From Dryococelus australis (taxonomy: Eukaryota; Arthropoda; Insecta; Phasmatodea; Phasmatidae): a DNA stretch of 64,000 bases. A model generated the notes under the pieces. It had not been told where the DNA came from and searched no databases. It was given only the letters and a program-made list of their open reading frames with translations. The position numbers were made by a program, and so were the translations under genes. Positions 12,601-24,485 of this stretch are shown piece after piece (the stretch's first letter is position 1; each line of letters starts with the position of its first letter). The stretch is taken from the NCBI GenBank assembly GCA_029891345.1, contig CM057009.1:311154166-311218165 (forward strand). Reading direction: 5' to 3'.

Positions 12601-13959
12601 GTTCAGTAAAATTGCTATTAGTGTATTTTGGAAGTCGTGCAATATTCAAATATATTTTGGCTATTTTAAACATTTTAGAAATATTTGTTCTTCGTTGCAA
12701 AGAAAGTGTTTGCGCTGACCAAAAATTGTTTGGTTTGCAAAGAAAACCTCATGATATGCGAGGAAATGCCACAGCATGAATTCATCATTGCTAGGCGATA
12801 CTCTCCAAAAGCTTTGTGCCTCCCGCATACAAGCTTTGTGTCCATGTGCAACACAATTAGTGCTGCTGTTCCAACATGCTTCCTGGAGTTTCTTATAAGC
12901 CAGGTGTTGCAAGAATCCGGTTTGATATTGTTGGTGAAATTTATTTCCCCTCTTTGAGCTAGAGTGCCCACAATGTGAAATCACTTACCATTAAAGCTGT
13001 TATTAAGTTGATGATTCATGCATGGGTTACCAACGCGACTCGAGTGTTAAAAGGGAAAATGTCAGTTCCAGCCACTTGCTCATATCAGATAAAGCAGCAG
13101 GCTCAAAGATTGCATTACAAAAATTTTGGATGGAAGAAGAAATAGATTTTTTGTTGCAATACTTGCATAACGCTTAACATAGACAGTTAAATTTTGATTG
13201 GGCTTACAGAGACTCCTCAATTCATTTGTGAGTTATGCACTGATTTCATTAATGATATGCTTGTGGTAAGATTTTGTTGTGGTAACCTGCCAAGGCATTT
13301 TGACGTCGCCTTCACTCTGCTCGCTCGTGGGCAGACCGATACAGCTCGCTGCACGTCAGCCGCACCAGGTGCATGGGCGCACTTGATGCGTGAACTGTCA
13401 CTCATGCACGAACGAGTCTGGTGACCCGTACACGACTGTTAAAGACACGCCCACCAAGAGTAAACTCAGTGCTGTGCGTTTTCCTGTGCCAAGTGATACG
13501 TGCCCCCAAAAGCAGAGCCTAAATTGCATGCGGGGAAATTTTATCTCCCCTTGCTTTCCCGTAAGTGCTGTGTTTTTGCATAAAGAGTGCCCGCCCACAT
13601 GGCATACGTGTGATCACGTGACAATAAACACAGACGCTCATAATTCTTTAAATATTTTTCCAAGTATAGTGTCATATCTATTTTTTTTTCTGGAAGGGTA
13701 TTTTGTGTTTCTTGTTGTTAATTAAAATCACTAAATGATTATGGAGTTTCCAGCCGCCGTTTTGCCAACTAAACTGCACTAAATTTAAAACATCTTACTC
13801 ATTAATTTTTACTAAATTAATGCGTGTGTTTTAAAAGGGTTCTGAAGTATGTCTTGTAAGTGAAATATTTATACTTGTGTTTTTATGTCTTACAAACCCC
13901 TGAATAAGCATGCGCTTAAAACTGAACCTTACGAGAAGCGCTTATAGTCTGTCTCGTGT
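12601..13959. other. Short open frames, none recognised
   Basis: Overlapping open frames of 60-107 codons occur on both strands at 12597-12984 and at 13194-13725 (for example 12661-12984 minus and 13390-13725 plus). They overlap heavily, show no family motif and lack splice or promoter context. 13300-13640 is locally GC-rich, unlike its surroundings. Decayed gene or element remnants are possible, but nothing supports a call. Confidence 0.3.
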
Positions 13960-14110
13960 AAGGTTTCCAGATTTTGACAGATTGTATGAAAGTAGTACCT
14001 TGTAAACAAACAGAATACATATCCTTCCGCCACCATGTACTTTCCATGTGACTTGTCAAAACATTTCAACATCATGTGAATTTTCGCTTGGCATTTCAAA
14101 CATGCCAACT
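13960..14110. repeat. Dispersed repeat family 3 copy
   Basis: Shares the ordered words TCCTTCCGCCA, CCATGTGACT and TGTCAAAAC with 22135-22330. A third, more distant copy may be at 33640-33760. Function unknown. Confidence 0.4.
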
Positions 14111-15428
14111 ATAGACCTAATTGAGGAAAATATGTGATTACGATGATATTTTTCTAAATTTCCGATAGTAACATCTACAGTGTGTTATCAAAATACTATC
14201 AATAAAATATGTTCATATTCTTACAATTAATTAAACAGATATTATTAATTACTATAGAATCAATAATCACAAACACAAAAAATATATATTTTAAATCAAT
14301 AAATTTCATTGGACTTGCAAGTTTGCAACTCTCGCAACAGGAAAATTTTTGAGGCCAGATAGAAAGGCATTGATGTTGGTTACAATTAACACTGTAATCA
14401 AAATGATATCACACGTGTTAAACAATTCAATGGAAAATACAAAAACTTACCTGGCCCGAAGTATGACCAGAATTGCCTTCTTTATACACCTCTTGAAAAA
14501 TTTAACGAATTCATTAAAAAAAGAATGTGAATCTCACAGAGTTAACTGATGAGAGCATCATAAAAAAAATCATTAATTCACAACTGAGCAGTAAAATGAA
14601 CTACGAGAAAATAAAAGTTTGCTAGAGTTCTGTGTATAAGCAATGTCACCATTAGGCCTAACTTTAAAAAATCACATTTAGGCAGTGAACAAACACAATA
14701 AGAGATAGGCATGTCAAATCATACACAGGAATAGTTAATTAGAACTGTAAAATTCTTCTACAATCAGAAATTATGGATATTTGTAGCAATTACAATAAAA
14801 TAAGCATGTACAAAAAACATTCCTCAGAAATGGCGAAGACTGGTAGGCCTGTGATTGTTAAGTAATGGAAACTAGTGGCAATTACATCAAGCACATGGCC
14901 GTACGTACTATTATAGTAACGTCGATATTTAATATACACGCCCATCGTCCCAAAAAAAAATTCAATACAATGTGTTGTCCTATATGATTAGTATTTATTA
15001 CCATAACTAAAAAATTCACCACAGAAGAAAATGTACTTTGCATGGTCTTTCTGGACAAACGAAACATTATATCTCTCAGTTTTAAGGTAATTAGGCCTAA
15101 ATAATTAGTGTTTTATTACAACTGCATTCGTGGTTTTGGTCTACACACTCAGGCGAACAATGTAACTTCAATGTTTTTGTGAAGTCTATAAGAACTATTT
15201 GTTGTTTATTGCCGAAACAAAAATAAATTCAACTGTAACATTAACATATTCTAAGAGATGAAATGAATGCTGAACATTTAAATGTTGTCTGCTAAAAAAA
15301 ACCCGCACACAAACTTAACACATTTACCTTAATTATAAAAGAACTAACAAACATTTACCTAAGATATTTACATTTCCCCATCAAAATACACCACACTCCT
15401 AATGTTCACGTACATAATTTATCGCTAT
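14111..15428. other. No feature recognised
   Basis: AT-rich sequence with isolated open frames of about 60 codons (14349-14549 +, 14882-15067 -) and no motif. Confidence 0.4.
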
Positions 15429-15611
15429 TTACTTTGCGACGGTTTTTGATGAAATTCCAAGCAATCGGCCAGTCGTTTCTATTTTTTTTTTTAATACCAC
15501 TGGACGACTTTCGAGTTCTCCCATCAGTAACATGTCTTCGACTCCTTTGGCAACTCGTACGATGTCTTGCTGTCGTTGGCGATTGCATGAAGGATTTTTA
15601 AGTCGCTGCAT
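15429..15611 (-). pseudogene. Possible transposase N-terminal helix-turn-helix fragment
   Basis: A 60-codon minus-strand frame starting with ATG at 15611. Its C-terminal part, residues about 45-60 (ETTGRLLGISSKTVAK), has the shape of a helix-turn-helix as found at the N terminus of IS630/Tc1-type and related insect DDE transposases, preceded by a basic, Gln/Arg-rich helix. The frame stops at once after the motif, and no catalytic domain follows downstream on the minus strand. This could be an isolated 5' fragment, a first exon, or chance. Upstream on the same strand (15612-15800) lies a GC-richer tract that could be its leader. Confidence 0.35.
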
Positions 15612-16348
15612 TTTAAATAACTATTCACACAACATTCATTTATTCGGTTTAGAACTGCTAAACTGCTACGCCCCTTACACAAAAATCGCATCTCACAATA
15701 ACAACATGACGCCCAGTCGTTGGTTGGTGAAGATAAACAGCCCTCTTTTTTCATTATTTCTGTTATGCAATTTAACAAATTTGAAACTATAAACAATTTA
15801 ATAACCTTATACAGAATACAACAACGTAATATTGTTTGCGTTTATTCCGAGATGCTTACTTGTCTTTTTATCTGTACTGAGAACAATTTTCTTTTTCGCC
15901 GATGTAAGAAAGAATACATGTTATTCAGGGATACCACCATTGCTTCACATGGCGATCAGCTGACATTCGTTATTTCAAACACGACGCTACTGTATTATAC
16001 TTTAAATACGTTGGCAACAATAGATGTCAAATTCTTGAAACCTTAAATGAAACAGACTATTTGCAACAGACGCTATAGACTTTTCCGAAGAGCATATTTT
16101 ATTAATTAAATTTTCTTTTTAAATCTTTTAGTGTTTTGTCGAGTTTGTTAGATTCTGTATGTGTATTTTATGTATATGTGCTTTTCAACAAATTACCTCT
16201 CGATGCTGGCGGGGAAGATGACTGTTTCTAGCGGTATCTCCGCGCCGCCATCTTTAGTCGGGAATATTATCGGTGTACCTTTTGATAATATAAAGTTGTG
16301 TTTCCCTGACTCGTGTCTTCTTCATGTATTTAATTAGCATAACTTCCA
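15612..16348. other. No gene; possible LTR-like tail
   Basis: 15720-16046 has an unsupported 108-codon plus frame. 16190-16320 contains a GCGCCGCCATCTT word, an AATATAAAG word and a CGTGTCTTCTTC tail, reminiscent of an LTR polyadenylation region. Without a second LTR or a primer-binding site I do not call a retrotransposon. Confidence 0.25.
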
Positions 16349-16603
16349 CTACGGGATCTGATCCGCTCCAGTAAGCGTGGCCACGTGGTCAGCAGGTACT
16401 TTAATGAACCGTGTCACATACTCAACTAAGGCTTTCGTTTTGAGGCGCGGCGCTTCGAGCGGATATCGCCACTGGCTCTCGACCTGCGACAACCCTGAGA
16501 TCTCAAGAACCTTGTGCTTATCCGAGCGTAGATGAAGTGGCGCTCTTACGGACATTGCAACTTCATCCAAAGCCATCCGCATCACAGAGGGCTTTGTACG
16601 CAA
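16349..16603 (-). CDS. Unrecognised 84-codon open frame (doubtful)
   Basis: A minus-strand frame from ATG 16603 to a stop at 16349 with balanced amino-acid composition and GC-rich codons unlike the AT-rich surroundings (contains WRYPLEAPRLKTKALVEYV). That composition hints at former coding sequence, for example part of a retroelement or a captured host exon. No family is recognised, and no promoter or splice sites are convincing. It may belong with the LTR-like tract next to it. Confidence 0.25.
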   Translation of the reverse strand: MRTKPSVMRMALDEVAMSVRAPLHLRSDKHKVLEISGLSQVESQWRYPLEAPRLKTKALVEYVTRFIKVPADHVATLTGADQIP

Positions 16604-16725
16604 TGTCTTGCATATCCCGCCCCTCGTAAGTGACCGAACACGTCAATTTTGTATTATTATATACATAATTGTAATGAATCGGGGCGACCACTCGACCTGA
16701 GAATCCTGTAATTAGCCAGGGATTC

Positions 16726-16760
<35 letters not shown>

Positions 16761-17984
16761 GGGAAAACCTAGAATCAGTCAAGATTTTTCTCTGTGAACC
16801 AGGAATTCTTTAGCTGGGCCATGTCCTGTAACTGTCGTACGCATGTTCCCATTTTGTATATTTCCACCATATGTAAGTTTAATATTGCCATGGAGTTTAT
16901 TGCTGCATCAGTCAAGTGGAAAAGTGATTACAGTTGTCTGTTCAAAGTTTGATTTCCAAAGAGCTAACTGTACCGTGAATGGCCCATAATTTGTGTATTG
17001 TAAGTTATTTGGTTGATAGTGGGAATGAAAGTAAGTTATCTAATGTCATAATTCAATAACATGTTGTTTATGAGTACTTGCCGTACACAAAAAGTCAAGG
17101 CATAAGCAAATATCAAGACAAAATTCCTTGAGAAAATAGAATGTTTAATTGCTATAATTATCTTTCTTAAATTCCAGACATTGTTTTAGACCTCCATATC
17201 AAACACACTTGTTATTTAGCAATAACTGTATACAGAGATAATGTTATTGATGAAATACACCACGCATGCATGTTCCCCGCTGCGTTGCCAAAGTTCTTAC
17301 AGTCATGACAGTAAACAGATGCATATACTTTGTGTTGTTTCCCCCCCCCCCCCTGCTAGTTAACAAGTTTCAAAAGAACGATGTTACAAGCTTAAATTAC
17401 ATAATAGTTAAGTAAACATGCCTGTATATTATTTTTTTATGTAACTTTCACTGTTACAAGTCAGAATTTGTCTCTATTGTGTGTCATAAATTTAACTACT
17501 TAGCCTCCCTTATTGGTGGATATTTTGATTTTAAAACTACTGTGTATGTTGCAAAGTTCTTTGACGGCACTTTAGCTGCACCAAATTTTAATTGAATGTG
17601 TTGTTGATTAGGAAATGTAAAGAATTGTGGGAATCGATTTATGCACCCTAGTTATTATCTCTGTTGCAAATTGTTCTACTGTCATGTGGAATGTGAGAGT
17701 GTACTAATATACGTAGAGGTTGTAAAATTAATAGAGATGTGAGGTGATCCAACACCACTTGAATCAAAATTAACCCCAAAATAAGGAAATAATATATCCA
17801 GAGTGAAAAGGGGGGGGGGGAGCATTTTCGCCCTTTCCTGCTTCCATATACATCCATTCCCCTTAATTTATTTTATGTAGTTTTTCACAAGAATCTTGAA
17901 TATGAAGCAAAAACAACCACAGTTAAAAAGAGCTTGATTTAGTAAAAACACATTTTACCCTTTTTGACAGCTTGTGTATTGAAC
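16604..17984. other. No gene; homopolymer runs
   Basis: Contains an A-run near 16730-16759, a C-run near 17340-17353 and a G-run near 17811-17821. Otherwise AT-rich with no recognised family. Confidence 0.5.
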
Positions 17985-20716
17985 TTGGACAAATATGATC
18001 TTGCTTAGTGCATACTTCTTTGAGGTAAGCTTCACCTAAAACTTTTGATTCCAGGTACAGTAAGTGTGCCTACTTTCACAAACCACTTAGTATACCAGAC
18101 ATTTGGACAAATCTGATCTTGCTTAGTGCATACTTCTTTGAGGTAAGCTTCACCTAAAACTTCTTATTTGCAGATACAGTAAGTGTGCCTGCTTTCACAA
18201 ACTACTTAGTATACCAGACATTTGGACAAATCTGATCTTGCTTAGTTCATACTTCTTTGAGGTAAGCTTCACCTAAAACTTTTGATTGCAGGTACATTAA
18301 GTATGCCTCCTTTCACAAACCACTTAGTATACCAGACATTTGGACAAATCTGATCTTGCTTTGTGCATACTTCTTTGAGGTAAGCTTCACCTAAAACTGT
18401 TGATTGCATGTACAGTAAGTGTGTCTGCTTTCACAAACCACTTAGTATACCAGACATTTGGACAAATCTGATCTTGGTTAGTTCATACTTCTTTGAGGTA
18501 AGCTTCACCTAAAACTTTTGATTGCAGGTACATTAAGTATGCCTGCTTTCACAAACCACTTAGTATACCAGACATTTGGACAAATCTGATTTTTGCTTTG
18601 TGCATACTTCTTTGAGGTAAGCTTCACCTAAAACTTCTGATTTGCAGGTACAGTAAGTGTGCCTGCTTTCACAAACCACTTAGTATACCAGACATTTGGA
18701 CAAATCTGATCTTTCTTTGTGCATACTTCTTTGAGGTAAACTTCACCTAAAACTTTGAGTGCAGATACAGTAAGTGTGCCTGCTTTCACAAACTACTTAG
18801 TATACCAGACATTTGGACAAATCTGAACCTTGCTTTGTGCATACTTCTTTGAGGTAAGCTTCACCTAAAACTTCTGATTTCCAGATACAGTAAGTGTGCC
18901 TGCTTTCACAAACTACTTAGTATACCAGACATACGACAAATCTGATCTTGCTTTGTGCATACTTCTTTGAGGAAAGCTTCACCTAAAACTTCTGATTTGC
19001 AGATACAGTAAGTGTGCCTGCTTTCACAAACCACTTAGTATACCAGACATATGGACAAATCTGATCTTGCTTTGTGCATACTTCTTTGAGGTAAGCTTCA
19101 CCTAAAACTTTTGATTGCATGTACAGTAAGTGTGCCTGCTTTCACAAACCACTTAGTATACCAGACATTTGGACAAATCTGATTTTTGCTTTGTGCATAC
19201 TTCTTTGAGGTAAGCTTCACCTAAAACTTCTGATTTGCAGGTACAGTAAGTGTGCCTGCTTTCACAAACCACTTAGTATACCAGACATTTGGAGAAATCT
19301 GATCTTTCTTTGTGCATACTTCTTTGAGGTAAGCTTCAACTAAAACTTTTGATTGCAGGTACATTAAGTATGCCTGCTTTCACAAACCACTTAGTATACC
19401 AGACATTTGGACAAATCTGATCTTGCTTAGTGCATACTTCTTTGAGGTAAGCTTCACCTAAAACTTCTGATTGCAGGTACAGTAACTGTGCCTGCTTTCA
19501 CAAACCACTTAGTATACCAGACATTTGGATAAATCTGATCTTGCTTAGTTCATACTTCTTTGAGGTAAGCTTCACCTAAAACTGTTGATTGCATGTACAG
19601 TAAGTGTGCCTGCTTTCATAATAACACTTAGTATACAAGAAATTTGGACAAATCTGATCCTTGATTTGTGCATACTTCTTAGAGGTAAGCTTCATCTAAA
19701 ACTTCTGATTTGCAGGTACAGTAAGTGTGCCTGCTTTCACAAACCACTTAGTATACCAGACATTTGGACATATCTGATCTTGCTTTGTGCATACTTCTTT
19801 GAGGTAAGCTTCACCTAAAACTTCTGATTTGCAGATACAGTAAGTGTGCCTGCTTTCACAAACCACTTAGTATACCAGACATATGGACAAATCTGATCTT
19901 GCTTTGTGCATACTTCTTTGAGGTAAGCTTCACCTAAAACTTTTGATTGCATGTACAGTAAGTGTGCCTGCTTTCACAAACCACTTAGTATACCAGACAT
20001 TTGGACAAATCTGATCCTTGCTTTGTGCATACTTCTATGAGGTAAGCTTCACCTAAAACTTCTGATTTGCAGGTACAGTAAGTGTGCCTGCTTTCACAAA
20101 CCACTTAGTATACCAGACATTTGGACAAATCTGATCTTGCTTTGTGCATACTTCTTTGAGGTAAGCTTCACCTAAAACTGTTGATTCCAGGTACATTAAC
20201 TGTGCCTGCTTTCACAAACCACTTAGTATACCAGACATTTGGACAAATCTGAACCTTGCTTTGTGCATACTTCTTTGAGGTAAGCTTCACCTAAAACTGT
20301 TGATTCCAGGTACAGTAAGTGTGCCTGCTTTCACAAACCACTTAGTATACCAGACATTTGGAGAAATCTGATCTTGCTTAGTGCATACTTCTTTGAGGTA
20401 AGCTTCACCTAAAACGTTTGATTGCATGTACAGTAAGTGTGCCTTCTTTCACAAACCACTTAGTATACCAGACATTTGGACAAATCTGATCTTGCTTTGT
20501 GCATACTTCTTTGAGGTAAGCTTCACCTAAAACTGTTGATTCCAGGTACAGTAACTGTGCCTCCTTTCACAAACCACTTAGTATACCAGACATTTGGATA
20601 AATCTGATCTTGCTTAGTGCATACTTCTTTGAGGTAAACTGCACCTAAAACTTTTGATTGCAGGTACAATAAGTGTGCCTGCTTTCACAAACCACTTAGT
20701 ATACCAGACATTTGAA
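17985..20716 (+). repeat. ~118 bp tandem array, about 23 copies
   Basis: Successive CTTAGTATACC words are spaced 117-120 bp apart from about 18086 to 20700. Copies differ by a few percent to about 10%, mostly at fixed variable positions (TTGATTGCAGG versus CTGATTTGCAGA; GATCTTGCTTAGT versus GATCCTTGCTTTGT). The unit is not a multiple of three and has stops in all frames, so it is not coding. Each unit holds a 5'-splice-like word (TTTGAGGTAAGCTTC) followed about 30 nt later by a 3'-splice-like word (TTGCAGGTACAGTAAGT). It ends just upstream of a T-run and a candidate exon. Confidence 0.95.
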
Positions 20717-20802
20717 CTGCTGCCACATGCTGGGAGCTATTTCACTCAGTATTGTAGCAAATTTTTTGTTTTCTTAAGACTGTAGTGTGGGCAATTAAAG
20801 AC

Positions 20803-20826
20803 TTTTTTTTTTTTTTTTTTTTTTTT
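20803..20826. repeat. T homopolymer
   Basis: A run of more than 20 T. If the following AG is used as an acceptor, this would be its polypyrimidine tract. Confidence 0.9.
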
Positions 20827-20832
20827 GAAAAG

Positions 20833-20878
20833 CGACGGTGTTGTGTTCAAGAGAATGGCAGAGCGACAGCTAACCATG
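20833..20878 (+). CDS. Candidate small exon, product unknown
   Basis: A long T tract and GAAAAG precede this 46-nt block, and it is followed by a near-ideal donor (CCATG then GTAAGTGA at 20879). In one frame it reads DGVVFKRMAERQLTM, which has protein-like composition. It contains an ATG at 20854 and a second at the donor. It lies upstream of the probable promoter of the 23.8-37.2 kb gene, so it would belong to another gene or to a longer isoform. The reading phase at its donor (0) does not match the 33104 exon acceptor. Chance cannot be ruled out. Confidence 0.3.
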
Positions 20879-22130
20879 GTAAGTGAACAAAGTCTTTTAA
20901 TATGCAGTGTAACATTTACGCCTCTCTTTTCACAAAAACAGGATGGTTTTGGTTTTCGTACATTACTAGGATTTGTATTGCTAGAAATGTTGCAGCAGAA
21001 ATTTTTTTTTTTTACTGGAACGATTAATACAGCCCCTAGCAGTTATATTTTGAGTCTTGCACATTCTGCAATTACTACACATAACAGTTGTTTATTCTAA
21101 GTATGTGATCCGTAGTTACAAATGCAATAAATTTTAAGCACGTAACAAAAGGAATATTGCTGACAGTGCTGTCAACTGGTTAATTTGTTACACTTCTGTT
21201 GATCGAAACACACTAAATATAGTTTCTGTTAATAAAATCAATTTTAAAAAAAGGTTTTTTTTTAGGTAGTATATAAAAATTTTATTTACAAAACAGGAAA
21301 TCAAAACCCCATACCTGAAGCTTAAATGTCTTGCAAATTGTAGATTATTTTTTACTGTGACAAAGAACCAAAATACAACATGCTAAATGTTGTGTATGTT
21401 AAAATGAGAGTGTGTGCCATCAATGAAAGAGTGTTATGAACACAAGTAATTAATGTGGCAACTTCAATGTGTAGAGTAGCCATGCCCTTCCTGGTATGGT
21501 GTTTTAACTATCTACAAACACTAAACAAACGGTGTCATTTTAATGTGTTAATTATTTTAAACTATTACTTTCTCAGGTTTTCTGTTAAATAAATATTGTT
21601 TTACTTAATAAACTATGTTTTTTATTTTAAAATATTAACTACTTGAAAATAAAATTAAAAAAAACATAATTTATATTTTATTATTTACACAAATTATTTT
21701 CAATTTGTCGATGCATTTTTTATTATTTTGTTTAAAATTTATTAGGCCACGTGCAGTTTCCAATTTAAAAAAAAGTTTCATGGATATACTGTTTAAGGGG
21801 GGGGGGGGGTTGTAGTAGGAGGAAAGTACAATATCAAAATACCACCCCTACAAGCATTTGAATAGCCCGCTTCAACGTCGTCAGTTCGGGAAAGAGACGC
21901 TGCGCGCTACCATCGCTGTTCGCAAGGTCATCGGTTGTCAATACACAGAGTACCTTCTATAATCCTTGTATGTTCTGTGACGGACAGTGGCGCACCTGGC
22001 GTAGTTACTGGTACTGCGAGAACGACTGACCTATATCAGAAGAGACTAGTTCTTTAATGTCGCGGTGAACTATGCACCTAGTTCTTTTTCAAGACCAGTT
22101 CAAAATGAACTGGTAGTTCGTGAACTATCC
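20879..22130. other. AT-rich, no gene seen
   Basis: Low-complexity A/T stretches, a G-run at 21797-21809, and no recognised family. The open frame running from the candidate exon to 21100 looks like intron read-through. Confidence 0.4.
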
Positions 22131-22345
22131 ATCACTACCGTGTATAGTCCATTCCCCATTGGACGCAACTTTCTCGGAGCCCTGCTAAATATCTACTTGC
22201 GGGCCCGTTTCGTATCCTTCCGCCAAATGTAAACAAACATTGCCATGTGACTGCCATGTAGCATCTGTCAAAACCAATGTTTACATGCCATTGTGTGTGT
22301 ACATGTGTTCGTATACTTTCGCTACGCCTTAAATTAAACATTGAA
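22131..22345. repeat. Dispersed repeat family 3 copy
   Basis: The order TATAGTCCATTCC, CAACTTTCTCGGAGCCCTGCT, ATCTACT, TCCTTCCGCCA, CCATGTGACT is partly repeated at 33640-33760 (TATAGTCCATCC, CAACTTTTCTGAAGCTCTG, CTCTACT) and at 13960-14110. Copies are well diverged. The minus open frame here is not conserved between copies. Confidence 0.45.
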
Positions 22346-23760
22346 ATGTGACTTCTACTTTTATACGTGTCAAATGTGTTGTTTACTGTTTACAGATTTC
22401 AAAGAATTCTGTCTTAGGTCTGTTTCAAAAACCATTTCGTACGAATATTCACAGTTTAGGCCTAAAACATTATTTAAGTCAGCTTTATGACGTTATAAAA
22501 ATGCCTCAATTAACGATAGTTCTTACGGTTACGTTAAATTAACATATTTGTTTTCCACGACACAGCACATTACACGTAATGCACGTTAATATTTTGCCGT
22601 GACTTTGTTAAAAACCGTTACAACTGCAGGGTAATGAGCTGTAGTATGTAACTTTTTGTTATTGATATGTGTTTGGTTATTTCTTTAAAAGGACGGCCTC
22701 AGTTCGAATAACGAAGGAATAGCCAGTCCAACGAAAAAGCGACATTAAAATCAGCACGCAACTCGTGTCGCTCATTTTTTGTCATAGAAACTTAAAATAT
22801 AGCGGTGAACATGCACTCAAATAAGCCTACCGTTACTTTTATTTCACTCATAGTTATATGTATTGCTACTTACTGTGTATTAGGTTTATTGAAATTAATC
22901 GGGGCTGGTCTTGGTTATTTTGCAGGGATTGGTGGTAAATCACGTTACACGACTGTGTTTCAAATACCCAGGGCAAAGGCACAACGTTGTGATAAATAAA
23001 CAGACGTGAATGTAAATAAATAACTTCGCCATAAAACCAGTTCTCATTTACAACGTATAAATAGATAATATCAAATATTTAAAATCACGCACACACACAC
23101 ACAGGGCCAGCGTATCAACCACGATACACACAGGAACGCCATTTCACAGTCAAAATTATTAACGAAATATACGTCACAGTATATTTATTGCTGCCGAGGA
23201 AACACAGATTTATCACAAAATCGTCATTTGCTTAGGTAGGTTTAAAAACACAACGCCTACAAACGTGTTGTGGTAATTTGAAGTTTTTTTTTTTTCAGAG
23301 GAAGTATATTTTACGCTTCGTTTGGTAAAACAGCAACACGCCATGTCATGGCTCCCCACATCTGCCAACTTCACTTTGTTTTTGCCTCGCCATCGTATCT
23401 AAATATATTTAAATAAGTATTCAAACATTAAAATCTCTTTTCAGTTGTAAATTACTAACTCAAAAATCATAATTTTGCTGTAATAAGTATGAAATATGCT
23501 ACAATTAAAAACGCGTATAATTATATCCCCCCCCCCCTTCTACGCCTAGATTGTTTTCTCAAAGATTGATTTACATAATTCGCTTCCAATCGGGAATGGA
23601 CTATAATAACCGCTTCGGTTCCAGTCGCGTGACTTAATGGCCGCTCTCGACGAAGCCACAACAAAGGCGTGGTTAAAAAAAAAAGACGCTGGCCAATGAT
23701 TTTGTTGCGTGGACGCTGGTGGCGTAAGCTGTGAACAAGTGATATCATCCATACGCTATT
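22346..23760. other. No gene recognised
   Basis: Short open frames only (22348-22542 +, 22805-22999 +), a short AC run near 23091-23102 and a C-run near 23527-23537. The 23560-23760 part is GC-richer and directly precedes the probable promoter. Confidence 0.4.
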
Positions 23761-23797
23761 TGTTTCTCGTTCCATCCTTCTTCGTCCGCGTCACGCG

Positions 23798-23802
23798 TCA
23801 GT
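23798..23802 (+). promoter_or_regulatory. Probable initiator of the spliced host gene
   Basis: A TCAGT arthropod-type initiator word sits in a GC-rich patch (about 23740-23880) inside AT-rich DNA. It is about 80 nt upstream of a strong donor site and has no TATA box nearby. Position inferred, not proven. Confidence 0.35.
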
Positions 23803-23881
23803 GTAGGCGCGATTGCAGTCGGAGGTGGTCGGATTTCCTGCGCGTCTCCGTTTGCTGTTCGTATCTTGACTGCAGTTTCGG
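23799..23881 (+). other. Probable untranslated exon 1 of the host gene
   Basis: GC-rich tract ending TTTCGG followed by GTAAGTTA, a strong donor at 23882. It contains no ATG. The next credible acceptor on this strand in a matching context is at 33103, where the exon begins only two bases before an ATG. That is the usual arrangement of a 5' untranslated first exon joined to a start-codon exon. The inferred first intron is about 9.2 kb and is filled with repeats. Confidence 0.45.
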
Positions 23882-24189
23882 GTAAGTTACATTTCAAAAA
23901 CAACGTTGCTACATGTAAGAGTAGAGAAACGCGGGGACCGTAATACTTGATTTCACTGAAATAGTGAAATACCCTATCTTTTTTTTTTTAATATTCGTCC
24001 CGGAATGCAGCTTAAAAGATTGTATTGAACGAACCGTGTTTAATAGTAAAGCCATTGAGTATTAGGCATAAGTGTGTGACGCAGACACTAATTTCCAAAT
24101 ATTTTCTGTTCCTAAACCTTATCATTCGAAACATTAGACTGAATATATTCGAAGTTGATGCTCGAATCCGACCTCCGTAATTCGGTTGA

Positions 24190-24340
24190 ATGTACACTTG
24201 CTTATTGTACGAAGTTTTCTGGGTTCGAGTCCCGGGTAAGGCACGCGTGTATTTGTTATTGTCTCACTATTGTTGCATATGTTTCTGGTTTCATCTGTAA
24301 TGGTATTGAGTTCAACGAGACAATTCCTACCTACCACCTG
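24190..24340 (+). mobile_element. tRNA-derived SINE copy, family 2
   Basis: Box-B word GGGTTCGAGTCCCGGG, then GTAAGGCACGCGTGT, ending near TTCAACGAGAC. Homologous in order to 7735-7860. Not a tRNA gene: no acceptor or anticodon arms can be paired. Confidence 0.5.
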
Positions 24341-24485
24341 AGCTTTTAAGAAATTATTAAAAAATTAATTGCACGCGTGTTGAAGAGAGTTGGCCATTAC
24401 TACTAATACAGCAATAAAACAAACATACAGCCTTGGTTGACCAATCATATGAACCGTGGAAAGGTGAAGTTTGCATATCATATCG

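Noticed and set aside
12661-12984. 107-codon minus frame and overlapping frames on both strands
   Set aside because: Three overlapping frames of similar length with no motif; likely chance in a GC-richer patch.
16140-16345. Solo LTR of a retrotransposon
   Set aside because: Only a vague polyadenylation-like tail; no second LTR, TG/CA borders, primer-binding site or target duplication found.
17985-20716. CRISPR array
   Set aside because: Head-to-tail repeat with no spacers, in a eukaryotic context; the same applies to the other arrays.
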